Origin: Phytophthora quininea
Lineage: Eukaryota; Oomycota; Peronosporomycetes; Peronosporales; Peronosporaceae
NCBI GenBank assembly: GCA_011947345.1
Contig: JAAVTG010001003.1
Coordinates: 930,001-994,000 of the forward strand
Direction: 5' to 3'
DNA: 64,000 nt
The notes beneath the pieces are model-generated. The model did no database searches. It saw only the letters and a list, made by a program, of their open reading frames with translations, and had not been told where the DNA came from. Positions 43,589 through 57,800 of this stretch are shown here, in pieces. Both the position numbers and the translations under genes were made by a program. The stretch's first letter is position 1. Each line of letters begins with the position of its first letter.

Positions 43589-44180
43589 TCATTTGCGGCT
43601 GCTAACGCGGCGCGCCTCGTTGACCATGAGCCCGTAGAAATGCTTGTAGTCCATGCAGGCTAGCAGGTGCTCCACGAACCACTTGTTCTCGTGCTCCTCG
43701 AAGATCGCCGTGTACTGGCCTTCGTGGGCCTCTCGGCACTCCTCGAAGAACTCATCGGTCGTTGAGCCTTCCGACTCTAGAAAATCTGCACGACAGCAAC
43801 AAAGGCATGAATGAGTACTTGAACTCCGTAGCGACGCGGTCATTAGTGCTGCCTACCCGACAGCTCCTCCTCGAACAGCTTCAGATACTGGTCGTGCAGC
43901 TCTTGTACCTAAGCCCGAACAGCCTAAGCATCAACCGATAGCCCAATAGTGCCATAGATCAGGTACGCACTCGTGCTTGTGCTCGACGTCTCCGTCCTTG
44001 GCCTCCGTGGCATCGATGAACGCATCTGCGTGTTCGCTTTTCGCCTCGTCACAGAGCCGGTCAGCACCGCCCAACAACCAAAACGTTGATGCAGCTCTAC
44101 CTGGCAAAGTCATCGAACACGCGCTCGAACCTCGTCGACGAGCAGAACGCCGCGGCTCGGGTGACGATGGAGGGCGGCAT
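43589..44180 (-). CDS. BART-domain protein (ARL2BP/CFAP36-like)
   Basis: Short multi-exon gene. The last two exons are well supported: 43908-43857 (VQELHDQYLKLFEEELS) and 43776-43589 (ESEGSTTDEFFEECREAHEG, then HENKWFVEHLLACMDYKHFY and LMVNEARR). Upstream exons at about 44043-43970 (AKSEHADAFIDATEAKDGD) and 44180-44100 (MPPSIVTRAAAF) fit the start of a BART domain, but borders do not keep phase, so a base may be missing near 43970. BART proteins bind ARL2/ARL3 GTPases in cilia and mitochondria (family knowledge). Assignment rests on the helix pattern ending in FY-LMV, so treat as probable. Confidence 0.5.
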
Positions 44181-46671
<2,491 letters not shown>

Positions 46672-47227
46672 GTTGGTGGTCACGGCCATCAGCTTGCGCG
46701 GGCGTCTAGCTGGGTCGTATGTTTGGCCGCGTGCGACTGTGCTGGGCGTTAGCGGGCTTCCTCTGCTGGCGCAGGGAAGTAGAGATGGAGAGAATCGGTG
46801 GGCGAAGGCTTTCGGCTTTGGTGTCGTTGATGTTGAGTGGCTGCTTCGGTTGCCATTGCTTTGATGGACTACATGGAGTAAAAGCTCGAGATCAAGGGGA
46901 AGGCACGAAAGGTGGGGTCATAGCTTAACGAAAAACATTGGAAGAGATGAACTCGACGCACTGACCCTCGGCCAGAAGAGGTGCCTGCCTCCTGGCCTCC
47001 CGTTGCTTTGCCTACCTCTTGCTTCTTTGAGCCGGATGCCCCGCAAGACCCACGCACAACACCAGGAGGAAACTCATTTATTTCGTAGATAGTTTAGTTA
47101 TTTGATTTGGCTTTCACCACAGCTTGTTCGGCATGCCCTTTTACTTCTGCACTGCTTCTCATTTGACCGTGCTAGTCATGCAAGCATTTCCAGTTCGCAA
47201 CATAGTGAACGTACCTAGAGTGCAGCT
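46672..47227. other. Convergent intergenic region
   Basis: About 555 bp between the stops of PABP (plus) and the hAT-like gene (minus). It holds the 3' UTRs; no further gene seen. Confidence 0.5.
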
Positions 47228-49807
47228 TCAAACATTGACAGCTTGCAGCTGTGCAAACTGTTGGCACTGAAGTCTCGCCTCGACATTGAAATGACTTACT
47301 AGTACCTTATCAGTAGCTGACACTGCTTCCGTCGATAAATAATCGCTGGGAGAGGGAAATGCAGTCGCTAGCCCGCCACAAAATTCTTCCAGCATGGGCC
47401 ATCTTGATCGCTGCACAGCCCATGCATCGCGGAAATTGTGTCAGAACTCGCTGCACTTTCTTCAAGGAGCTGGTGCACTATAGCTTCGTTCGTGGCAGCA
47501 GTTCGAAGTTCATGGTGCTGTGCCTCTATAGCAGTCCGCTGAGCATCCGAGAAAGACTCGATCATCCTTTCATTGTGAGTTCGTAAGATATCTTGAAGAC
47601 CCGCAGGATGCAGTTGCGCCAGTTCATGGGGAAGCACCGGAGGAAACGTGTTGAGATTCGTCCGACAAGTGCTCGAATGTGCGTCGAGCTCTTCGGCGAG
47701 AGAATACAAACCCTGAATCAATCCCAGCATTCTGTGCGCTACGCTGACAACGACGTGCTCGCGGCTCTCGGAGTTCAGCCCATCAAGTAGCTCTGCACTC
47801 CAACTACCCAGACCGCGCAAGAAAATCATGACCGACTGACGCTTAACGCTAAACGTACCGTCACTTGAGCCTATAACGTCGGCTGGAATTCTTTGTTCGA
47901 GTAGAGCTGGACGTTGATATTCTGGCAGCGGTCCTTCTATCGCCATGTTGATCGCCAGACCAAGCCGAAGCGCTGTAATTTGATCGCGCTGCTGAGTAAC
48001 CAAACTTGAATAGCCTCCTTGAAGCCGATCGCGGGTTTTGAGAGCTTCAGTGCCGACAACAAGGGCGAATTTAAGACCGAGCCACCATGTCGATGTTGGC
48101 GCAATCGACGCTTTCGTACGCGCTAGCAATTTCAAGATTGGAATGCGCGCGCTGTCGAACCAGCGTGTAACTTCCACCACATTCCACCACGAGACGCTCG
48201 AAACACTAGGACAGGGTAGGACTCCTGCAGCTGATAGTTCTTGCGCGTTCCCAACGTTATCTGTCGTTGGAGGTATGCTGAAAGCGCAGTGAGTTGCAAG
48301 TGCCACTCAGCACCATCGGCATAAATAAAGCTGTCCATAAATCGGTGAAGTAAAGTGTCCAACTGCATCCGCGCGTTAGAAGTGGACACAAACCCAGCGA
48401 CTTCTTGCTCATTGAGTCGCTGCACTACCAAGAGCAGCGTTGTTTACCTTGACGGATCCACTCATTTCAGTCCAACAGCCGATGATTTTCTGTCTCCAGC
48501 GTTTGCAAAGAGCACCGAGAAAGTTCGCAATCGTGTCAAAGTATGCTGTCTGAGATCGATCCACGCCGACTGGCAACGCTAGCAGGTGGAAAGACTCCAT
48601 TTTCCCGGATCGATGTAAGCGCAATCGCACATCTAGAAACTGGCGGTTCCCGTTTTCATCAAGTCGCCCTCGATTCACAGGGTGCAGACTCAACGAAAAC
48701 GCCCAGCTCTGATGCATCAGCTTGGAAATCACTTGGAGATTCGCGCTGACTGCTATTGTCGCCACCCGTACCATGTTTTCGTCGTCGTCATGTTCATTAT
48801 GAAGCTGCTCCTTAGACTCACAGATTCCTGCTACTTGCTTGAAGGTTAAACCTGCTCCTAGAAGCGTTACCGCGTGTTGAAAAAGGTCGACAGATTGCAC
48901 CACTGCACGATACTCTGCAGTTCCATCCGACCGCTGTAGGTCGGACGCATCCCGTTCGTCCAACATGCTCGCAAACGACCGACCAATTATGCTGCTTCGT
49001 CTTTCGCCGTCTTCTTCTTTCAAAAATATTCTTTCAGCACCGCATCCACCACATCTCGATCTAACAGAAAAGTCCGCTGAACATAATGTTCTCCTTGCTT
49101 AAGCGGCGATGCTGCCGCTGCGTAATGCTGAGGTGCAGCAGAACAACTGAAACCCTCATCAATTAACGAGCCCGAATCAGCAGTGAAAAAGCAGCATCAG
49201 CATCGTCTGCAACAGCGCAACTCCCTGCTGCTGCTAGTATGTCAGAGTCTGAGACCCCAAGATCTTCACTTAACGTTTCTTCCAGGTGTTCATCAACTGG
49301 AGGCTCCACAATAGGTTCTGGTTCCACAGAAGTGGCGATATCAACCACTCTTGGAGAGCTGCTGTTTCTAACAATGGTCTCCATCTTGTCCACTGATGTC
49401 AGTTCCACCTTTCGTTGCTGCTGCTGAGCCTTCCTACTTGTCTTGACTGGGTCTAGAACTACTTGTACCCCATTAAATAAGTTTTGTTTCTCCTCCGTCG
49501 ACATCTGTAGGTATTGAGTCCATCGCAGTGGATGTTGCGCCTTCAGATGGGACTTGTAGTTGTCGGTACGGAAGCACGGGCCTCTCCAGAACTTGGATCG
49601 GCGAGTGCGGGCACGTTGCCGCAGCTGCGCGTTGGGGTCGTCCTCCCGTCCGAAGGCGGCGCAGAACATGCAGGCCACGCAGCGCACGACGCCAGAGACT
49701 GGATCGCGGTCCACCGCGCGAACGCCGTAGGTGAGCTCGTGCGTCTCCACGAAGGGTGCGACGCGCTTGGGCCGCTTCCGAGCAGGAGCATCAGCCTCTG
49801 GCATCAT
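47228..49807 (-). CDS. hAT-like transposase relative with BED-like zinc finger (oomycete family)
   Basis: ATG 49807. An N-terminal BED-like finger (CVACMFCAAFGRE, then FRTDNYKSHLKAQHPLRW) belongs to a large oomycete family. Downstream come YVQRTFLLDRDVVDAVL, RQFLDVRLRLHRSGKMESFH, LLALPVGVDRSQTAYFDTIA and NFLGALCKRWRQKIIGCWTE, the pattern of hAT-type RNase-H transposases. Breaks occur at 49186-49190 and 49022-49026 (T runs on the coding strand), about 48427, about 48210 and about 47395. Repairs restore a long protein that continues with WHLQLTALSAYLQRQ and WWLGLKFALVVGTEA, and ends QCQQFAQLQAVNV at 47228. Where relatives usually carry TDG, this reads CWTEMSG, so catalysis may be lost. No terminal repeats noticed. 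Confidence 0.55.
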
Positions 49808-49944
49808 GGTCGGAATGCATTTTAGGACCTCTTTTAAATGGGCTAATCCAACATTAAAATACAGGTTAAATGATTCATATTTAACCTCCTACTGAGAGGT
49901 TCCATACTCGCCGGTCATTTTTTGCGTGGGGTCGAGAGGCACCG

Positions 49945-51000
49945 ATGGCGATGCGGACGACTGTGATGCGCGCGGCGGCGCTGCAGCTGCGGCGTCAAGC
50001 TGCTTCCTCTGCTGGCGTGCGGCTGTCTGCTGCCCCTCAGCCTCTGTCGGTGCAGACGCGCTCCATGGGCGTGTTCTCCAACATCAAAGACTCTGTGCAG
50101 CACAAGATGCAGGAGCGCAACCAGCACAAGCAGGGTCCGCAACGAGTTTGACTTGGTTTGACTATACAAAGCAGACCATTTTGACGTTATGTTGCCATCG
50201 TAGAGGAGGCTTACAAGCAGCAGATGATCGACCTAGCGCACGCGGACAAGTTCGACCTCAACGGCTTCTACGAGCACCTCAAGGTGGGCGGCTGCAGGCT
50301 CTTTAAAACTACAATTCTGGTGCTGAGTTTGACGTTTTGCTTATGGTTTTGACGTTAGAAAAACTCCGAGTCGAGTGGCGCGAGCGGCTGGCGGTCGATG
50401 ATCCCGGGCGTGTCGTCCATGGTACCTTTGGTTGCTGTTAAAGTGGGGTGGTGACGAGATTCTAATGGATTTCGATGCGGATGACAGACTGCAGTCCAGC
50501 AGCTGAAGTCGTTCATGTCCATCCTGGATGCCATGGAGGTGAGGAGGATAAGGAAATTAGACTGAACTCGTCGTGGTGCTAATGATTTGATCTGAATGCA
50601 GCCCGAGTTCAAAGAGAACCCGCGTCTCATCAACGGCAAAGTGAAGAGGAAGGTTTCTGAGAAGTCTGGCCAGGTATCGTTTGCTTTGCTGCTTGCATCG
50701 GCACTGAAATCGTCGTGCTGACCGTCCTGTACTTTCATCCTGCAGTCTCCGGAGGAGATTAATAACATGCTGCGCAACTACGAGCAGCTCTCGGCCCTGC
50801 ACATGTGGCTGACCAAGCGGGTGGAGCGCGGGCTCTCCATCCCTGAAACCATCGACGAGACCACGGAGCTCGTGCGCCAGGACCCCACGGGCTTCCCGGC
50901 CAAGAAGTTCAGGTGCGATCATGACAGTCGAAGTGATGATACTCCCAGAGCTAATCTTTATCTCTCGTGCAACCACAGAATGAAGCAGCGCCGCTACTAG
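49945..51000 (+). CDS. Small mitochondrial protein resembling the SRP54 M domain
   Basis: Six small exons: 49945-50134, 50204-50283, 50495-50538, 50602-50673, 50746-50912, 50979-51000, all GT-AG (the exon 2/3 join is one base out of phase). The N-terminus (MAMRTTVMRAAALQLRRQAA) is a typical mitochondrial presequence. The body reads EEAYKQQMIDLAHADKFDLN, VQQLKSFMSILDAMEPEFKE, NPRLINGKVKRKVSEKSGQS, PEEINNMLRNYEQLSALHMW. The order (helix, M-P-E-NP, basic R-K-SG, E-N-LL-YEQ) copies the core of the SRP54/Ffh M domain, where KRIAKGSG binds RNA. There is no GTPase domain. About 190 residues. Function unknown; the SRP-M likeness is by eye. Confidence 0.6.
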
Positions 51001-51189
51001 GTAGTGTCAGATCAGTAGAAGCTTTTAGACGGTGTAGCTGTCGCGAAGCCGTGGTTGAAAAGGCTCTCATGCCAATCACATCATTTTCGTTCTTTTTCCG
51101 CCGCTCTTATTCGCTGTTGAACCGAAATATTGCGCAAACCCAACACGTCATTCGCTATCCTCCCCACCACCGAGAGGCCATCGATTGCC

Positions 51190-53185
51190 ATGCAAAGCTC
51201 GCACCACGTCGTGTTCGGAGACCCGCTCAAGCCCGTCAAGCTCGACGACTTCCGCAATGTGCTCATCCGGTGCGTCTCTGAGATCCACCGCCCTCATCGT
51301 CCAATAAAACGCCAATAGTTCTGTGTCATTCCAGCCAGGAGGAGACCATCATCTTCGCACTCATTGAGCGTGCCCAATTCCCTCGCAACCCAGAGGTCTA
51401 CGTCAGCATGAAGGAGAGGTGCGTTCACTAACTTTATTGATGGAGTTTTAAAGAAATTATTCACATTTAACTTGTGTGTCACATGGTATTGTCATTTTTG
51501 CAGCAAGAGCGCGGCGTTCGGCGGCCTCAAGGGCAAGTACACGACCTTTGACGGCAGTCTGCTGGACTTTATGCTGCTGGAGACTGAGAAGCTGCACGCT
51601 CTCGCGCGTCGCTACACGTCTCCCGATGAGAACGCCTTCTTCCCGCACTTGCTGCCGGAACCGATTCTGCCCATTATCGACTACCCGCGTGTGCTCAACC
51701 CCAACCGGATCAACATCAACGACCAGATCATGAGCGTGTACCAGGAGAAGATTCTGCCAGGTCTGACCACAGCCACAAGCGACGACACTGCGGTGTGTAT
51801 CACTACAACCATTTGAAAAGAGGTTTTGAAAGGAGAATGCTAACATTACCTTTCATGACAGTACGGATCGACCGCGACGGCAGACATTGCTGTACTGCAG
51901 GCGCTAAGCAAGCGTATTCACTTCGGCAAGTTTATCGCAGAGGCCAAGTTCCAGGCCGAGACGGAGCGCTACACCAAGCTCATTCTCGCCAACGACGCTG
52001 CTGGCATCATGGACGCACTCACAAACTTGGCTGTTGAAGAGGTTGGTCTGGCCAACTCATAAAGTCCGTTGACATGATTTTTAACGTAATGCTGTGTTGT
52101 TTGTTGTTGTTGTGAGCAGAAAGTTCTGGAGCGGGTCAAGCTGAAAGCTTCGACGTACGGCCAGGATCCGAACGCCCCCACAACCGATGACAAGAAGGTG
52201 AACCCTCAGCTGATCTCGGACCTGTACCGCGACTTCGTGATGCCTCTTACGAAGGAGGTGCAAGTGCAGTATTTGCTGCAGCGTGTTGCCCACCCATCCA
52301 TTGCTGTGGCGGGCGTTGAAGGATCCTTCTGCTGGCTGGCAGCTCAGGCGCACTTCGGTGGCGAAGCTCTGCAAAAGAGCAGCTACTTCAGGCTGAGTCC
52401 ATAAGCAAGGTCTTTTACGATGTCAATGCCAACCGCACGGCGTACGGTGTCGTGCCCATCGAGGACTCTCGTCTGGGTATGATCAAGGAAACGCAGGCGC
52501 AACTGATGCAGAGCTCGTTGAAGGTGTCGGCCGAGATCGTTCTGACACGCTTGTTCATTTTTGCTGCCAAGGACAAGCAGCTCGGCAAGAGCGCTGACGT
52601 CGCTAAAGTGTTCTGTCCGACCGACACGGATGCTCGTTTGATTGCCCATGCTGAGCAGAGCTGGCCGAGCGCTCAAGTTGTCTCCGTTGCCAATGTCTCG
52701 GAAGCCGCAAATCTGGCTGCGAACGAGCTGTCGACTGTGGCTGTGACGACATCAGGCGCTGCTGAAGCTCACGGTTTGGAGCAGGTTGACACGGGTAACG
52801 CGCTTGCATCGGCTGTGCTGAAGCCGTCAACTGAAGGTGGAGCACTGCCTGCCGCCGGGGGCAAGTCATTCATCCGTTTTATTGTCGTCTCCAAGGGCTG
52901 CCCTGCTGCTACCGGAAAGGACAAGTCGTGCTTGAGCATGGAGATTAAGCACGAAGTGGGCTCTCTCCTTAGCGCTTTGGATGTATGGAAGCAGCACGAG
53001 ATCAACCTTACGTGTCTTGAGTCGATCTACCGCCAAGACGAGGGAGGCTACGACTTTTCGTCGAGATTGTGGGTCACTTCGACGACAGTAATGTGCGGGA
53101 GGCGGTCGAAAAGCTGCAGTCGAAGGTCTGCACAGTCAAGCACCTGGGCTCGTTCCCCATCGCGAAGGGCCCCATTCAGAGCTAA
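51190..53185 (+). CDS. Bifunctional chorismate mutase-prephenate dehydratase with ACT domain
   Basis: Catalyses chorismate to prephenate to phenylpyruvate (phenylalanine synthesis). Exons 51190-51269, 51335-51418, 51504-51792, 51862-52041 and 52120-53185 join cleanly. The N-terminal half is a eukaryotic-type AroQ chorismate mutase (EETIIFALIERAQFPRN, FGGLKGKYTTFDGSLLDFML, ALSKRIHFGKFIAEAKF). The C-terminal half is prephenate dehydratase (VAGVEGSFCWLAAQAHFG, AYGVVPIEDS, VLTRLFIF), followed by an ACT regulatory domain (GSLLSALDVWKQHEINLTCL, ESIYRQ, YDFFVEIVGHFDD, HLGSFPIAKGP). Two breaks, about 52392 and TTTT 53055-53058. The ACT domain predicts feedback control by phenylalanine. No presequence, so cytosolic. 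Confidence 0.88.
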
Positions 53186-53306
53186 GCACATTGCACATCG
53201 AGCAGTGCAAGTGTAAAGCACAATAATACAGCGAGCACATCGCCGAAGTAATGACTGGGTCTTTGAAATGATAGCATCGTTGATAAGCACCTGGCCTCGG
53301 TTCACT

Positions 53307-54535
53307 TTACCACCGCGACGATCGAGAATTGTCGTCGTCCAAATCCACATACTCAGCGTCAAGCACCGTCTTCCGCCGACCGCCAACAGACGAATCCCGC
53401 AGCAAGTCGATCACATCCCCGTTTGACGGTTGCGATCTAAGGTAACATTGTGTTAGATAGATTTTCAGCATCATATATCGCGCCACAACTTACACTTGAG
53501 CTCCTGGAAGTTGAGTCTTCCACCGTGACCAACCGAGGCTTTCATCGAAACCTGCGCGGCACCGTATGCACCACTAACCGGAAACACTGCTTCGATACGA
53601 CCCACGCCATTCACACCTACGATAAACATTTTCACAATTACATGTCATCAGTACACAACCTCAATAAATTCCTATGAAAACGGTAGCGTACTTGACTCCA
53701 TCCATTGCTGTGGTCCGCCCAAGGAAACATCATCTCCCATTTGAGCACGCACACGTTTGTTCGCCTGCAAATACTCGTCTGCTCGTCGACGTAATTCACC
53801 GGCACGCTGCATGGAGCTCTGCATTTCCCGTCCGACGAATGAGAAAATAGTCTTCACCAGACCCCGCACAACCAACGGCATTCCTTGGACAAGCGAGTCC
53901 AGCTCGTCCTGCATCCCTGACTTGCGGCGTGGCTGACTACGATTGAACATCTCATTGAGGGTGTCCACACTAGAACTGACATCGCTGAACGGATTGCTCG
54001 ACCGGAAGTGAGATCGGAAAGGGCCAAAGAACTTTTGGTACAAAGTGTACAAGCCGAATCCAGCCGCACCAGCGATGATCAACCCGAACGCCACTGCACA
54101 ACCACATTAGGATTAGTCCTAGCACCAATATCCACAGTTATATTGCAACGTACACGAGGTGGAGGCGATGAGAGCGCCCGTTCCCAACACAACCAGAGCG
54201 CCCGTCTTCAACGTGGACTTCCAGTCATTGCCACCGCTCTGCCAAGGGTTTCTCCCCGGAGAATAATGACGAGCTAATTGCATCGTCAACGGGGAGAGAT
54301 TCCCCGTCGGGAATGCATTGTACGTGTGCTGGAGAGGTCGTAGTAGCACTAAAGAAGGATTCCGAGTCTTGCCAATTAAAGCACTGAAATGAAGCGGAGA
54401 GCGCCGCGACGACGGACTGAAGGAGCTGAATGGAGCCGCAAGACACTTGAGAGGAGTATGGGGGATGGTGGGAGCGCGAACACGAGCCACAGCCAGCGGA
54501 GAAGCGCAGCGCCGCAGCAAATACGACGCGCTCAT
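53307..54535 (-). CDS. Predicted mitochondrial inner-membrane protein, unknown function
   Basis: ATG 54535. A long Arg/Ser-rich presequence (MSASYLLRRCASPLAVARVR) of about 100 residues, then TLKTGALVVLGTGALIASTS and, after an intron (donor 54151, acceptor near 54094), VAFGLIIAGAAGFGLYTLYQ, giving two short hydrophobic segments. A soluble part follows (SSVDTLNEMFNRSQ, RRADEYLQANKRVRAQMGDD, QQWMES), then an exon with GVGRIEAVFPVSGAYGAAQV and HGGRLNFQELK and a last exon NGDVIDLLRDSSVGGRRKTV ending at 53307. The final exon join is one base off. Layout recalls Tim21/Coa1-like proteins (membrane anchor plus small alpha/beta domain), without firm support. Confidence 0.55.
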
Positions 54536-54678
54536 CTTGGCCGCAGATCAAATTGACAAACTTCAGAATGGTGGTATTTTATTGAAGTGAAACACATAAA
54601 CTAAGCTGTTTTGTAGATAATATGCGTTTTGGAACGCTATTTATAGCGTTTCCGGTCGGCGGCATCTAATTTATTCAA

Positions 54679-54718
54679 CGAAAACCTTTCCGACCAGGTA
54701 TTATGAAGGGTTAGGTAT
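54679..54718 (+). repeat. Left terminal inverted repeat of the MULE
   Basis: About 40 bp, conserved core 54690-54716, containing CCGACCAGGTATT and GGGTTAGGT. Pairs with 59244-59283. The outermost 10 bases are less conserved. Confidence 0.85.
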
Positions 54719-54845
54719 CAGGTATAACCCGGGTATCCCTGTTAGTATTTTCCAGGTATGCAAACTGAAGTAAATTACCGTTTTTTTCTTCTCTCCTTCT
54801 TGCCAGCCACTCATTCGAGAAAACTGGTTTCCGGTAGGAGAGGAG

Positions 54846-57800
54846 ATGGCGCGCACCCAGAACACCGCGCATATCAAGCAGCGGGTGGCGGAGGAAGTTC
54901 GGCGCGAGGAGGAGGCAAAGGCGGCTGAGGAGGATCGTATGCAGCGCGTCAGGTCTGCTCGGACTCGGTCACAGAAGGCGCAAGCGATAGCTCAAGTTCT
55001 CGATAAACGGGAAGCGGATGACGAAGACGGTAGAGAGAGTGCGGACGACGAGGAGCGGGGGAGAACAACGAAGAGGGGGAAGCTGATGAGGACGAAGGGG
55101 AAGCCGGAGAGGATGAAGGAGATGCGAGCAAAGAAGGAGAGGCTGTTGCATCTGGTGAAGACTTGGCTTTGGACAGTGGTCAAGATGGAGCGAAGCCGAT
55201 TTCAGCCGTCACTCGCGCTAAGAAGAAACGCTCGATATCGGATGTCGGAGATGAAAGCGAAGAAGAAGAAGAAGAAGTGGAAGTCCTGGTGCCTGCGTTT
55301 GAAGCTAGCCAAGCAACCTGGGAATTGTTTGAAGCCGATCTGAAGCGATACATGGATGGCACTAAGCAAAAGCTGGTTATATCGGAGAACATCAACGTTA
55401 ATCGGCGAAATAACACACTGCGTTCTCAAGTGCAGTATCAAGGCCGTGAAGACGAAGACATCCCGCTCGTGCCCACGAAGTTCAAGTTGTACCAGCGCAA
55501 ATACATCTGCACTCACGGCTGGCGAGAGCGAGAGCGTGGAGGTGGGACCCGTACCGTTCACAAGTTGCGGCGTGCAGGGTGTCCGTTCCAGTTTCTGGCT
55601 CAGCTAGCGCAAGATAGCGGTGGTCAGTGGAGTATTCGTCTTGCCCGCGAAGATTATCGACACAACCATGCCATCAGCACGGATGTGTACAGGTCTTACC
55701 CAGGTATTCGCCAGGTACCTGGGAATTCCCCACTGATGCCAGGAATCGAGCTGTTAGTTGAAGCGCAAGCCGGGAACTCCAGAATTTACGACTACATTCG
55801 TGACAATTCAACGCATCGTGTTACGATGGATGACGTCCGAAATCTGGTGAATCGGATTCGAAAGTCAGGTACGCACTTCTGCAATCACTGCTGCAATGAC
55901 CAAATGTCTAACATGTTCGTACTGTCCGTGTAGGAATGCAGCTTTCCGACGATGAAGCTGTAGCTGAGGTAGTGCTCAATTTTAATCTGAAGTGCTCGAA
56001 GAATGTGTCCACTGTCAATGAAAATTCTCGTGGCCAGACAGGAGTTATCTCTTTTACAACCGCACATATGCGTGCAATAGTGGACACATTTCCAGAAGTT
56101 GTGCAAATGGACTGCACGCACAAGACAAATAAGTACGTAATCTCCGGGTATTATCGAGTTTTGTCCAGGTATTGACCGGGTATTGAACGTATTTGTGCAG
56201 ATACAACTACCAACTTCTCTCAATTGTTGCAATGGATCAGTTTGGTCGTGGTCAGCCTGTGCAGTATTCGTTCCTGGAAACTACGTCAGATTGGCATATG
56301 TCGAAAGCGATCGATCATTTCAAGCGGGCAAACGAGCACTGGAGACTTGTTCGTATCGTAATCGTGGATAAGGACATGAGGGAAGTGGAGGTGATCAAAC
56401 GAAAGCTACCCGAGGCCAACGTTTTCTCTGCCACTTTCACGTTATCAAATGGCTGCATGACGTGGTGCAAAAGGGGAAGTATGGGTCGTATCCAAAAGAC
56501 GTTGTCGCGCAGTTGAAACATCTTGTTCATAACATGACGTACGCTCGGACAATCGAGAGCTATGACTTGTTTAAAGATGAGTTCAAGAGCTTGTCGTGTC
56601 GTGACGGAAGTACAAGGCTCTGGGAGTATTTTGTGGCTAATTGGGACTCCTGCGCCGAGATGTGGGTGATGGCTTATCGCACCGAGCTTCCTCACTTCAA
56701 TAACCATACGAACAACCGCGTGGAGAGTTTTTGGGACTGTCAAGAAAACCATCAAGGGCCACTTCACAATGTTGTCGAGTCTTGAAACTCTTCTGTCGTG
56801 GCAACGGAGGATCGAGGAAGAATATTTGACTCGCGTGGAGATGCCAGGTACGCTGAGGAATACGGAGTATTCGGAGGAGATGAACATCGTCATAGGCATG
56901 ACAACGCGTTGGGTGGCTGAGGCAATTGAGACGCAGTACAAGGTTGCGTCCAATTTGGATATTTCTGCTGGCTATTCGTTCAAGGACATGGGAGATCATG
57001 TAATTATCTCCAACGGAAACCATGAACATCAGCTGCAGAAGGACACTCTTCAATGCGACTGCGAGTTCTCCCAGACCATGAAACTTCCGTGTCGCCATGC
57101 TATGGTGTACAAGCGATCGACTGGAAGTGCGTTTATCGTTCCCTTTTCGTCTATAAAACCCAGGTATGTCCAGTTTTATCCAGGTATCGTCCAGGCATCG
57201 TCCAGGTATCGTCCAGGTATCTAACATATTTATTTGCTTGCGGTCGTATTGCAGATGGTTCGGCCAAACTCGATGCAGCACCGACCAAGTGACAGTGTTA
57301 GAGTCTCCCTTCAAGGCGAAGATATTCAAGCCGGATGCGAATCACAGCGCGGGTGCCATGAGCGAGCGTGAAAAGTTTCGACGGGCGCAGCAAATTTTTG
57401 GTCGGATTAGCAACGAACTCGCCGCTTTTCCCGATGAGTCATTCGAAGAAGTGATGACTCAGTTTGATGATTGGTGGCACAACCTACGCAATGGCAAACC
57501 AGTGAGCGTAGTTTCTGCAGTTGCCAGCAGTGACGACCACGGGGCGATCGGTTCCCACGAAACGAGTACGATCTGCAGCAGTACAAGCAGACACACAGGA
57601 GAGGGAGATCGCAGCAGCGACTCCGAAATCTGTGGCGGTGGTAGTACAGACTCACAAGTTCCTCCAACGCAAGTAGCAGTTTCTCACACATTCCAAGCAG
57701 GTATTTCGTGTGGAGTTGTGGTGAAGCTGAATGGAAAGGCACCAGTAGTGGGTCGACCAAGATTGAACCGTGAAGCACGGCGTAACGCTGCGTGTGGAGC

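Noticed and set aside
56728..56732. Programmed frameshift between transposase and downstream domains
   Set aside because: The break lies in a T run like many others in unrelated genes, so sequence error is the simpler explanation.
57160..57225. CRISPR-like short repeat array
   Set aside because: Ten-bp units without spacers, inside a eukaryotic intron and repeated at transposon ends; not a CRISPR.
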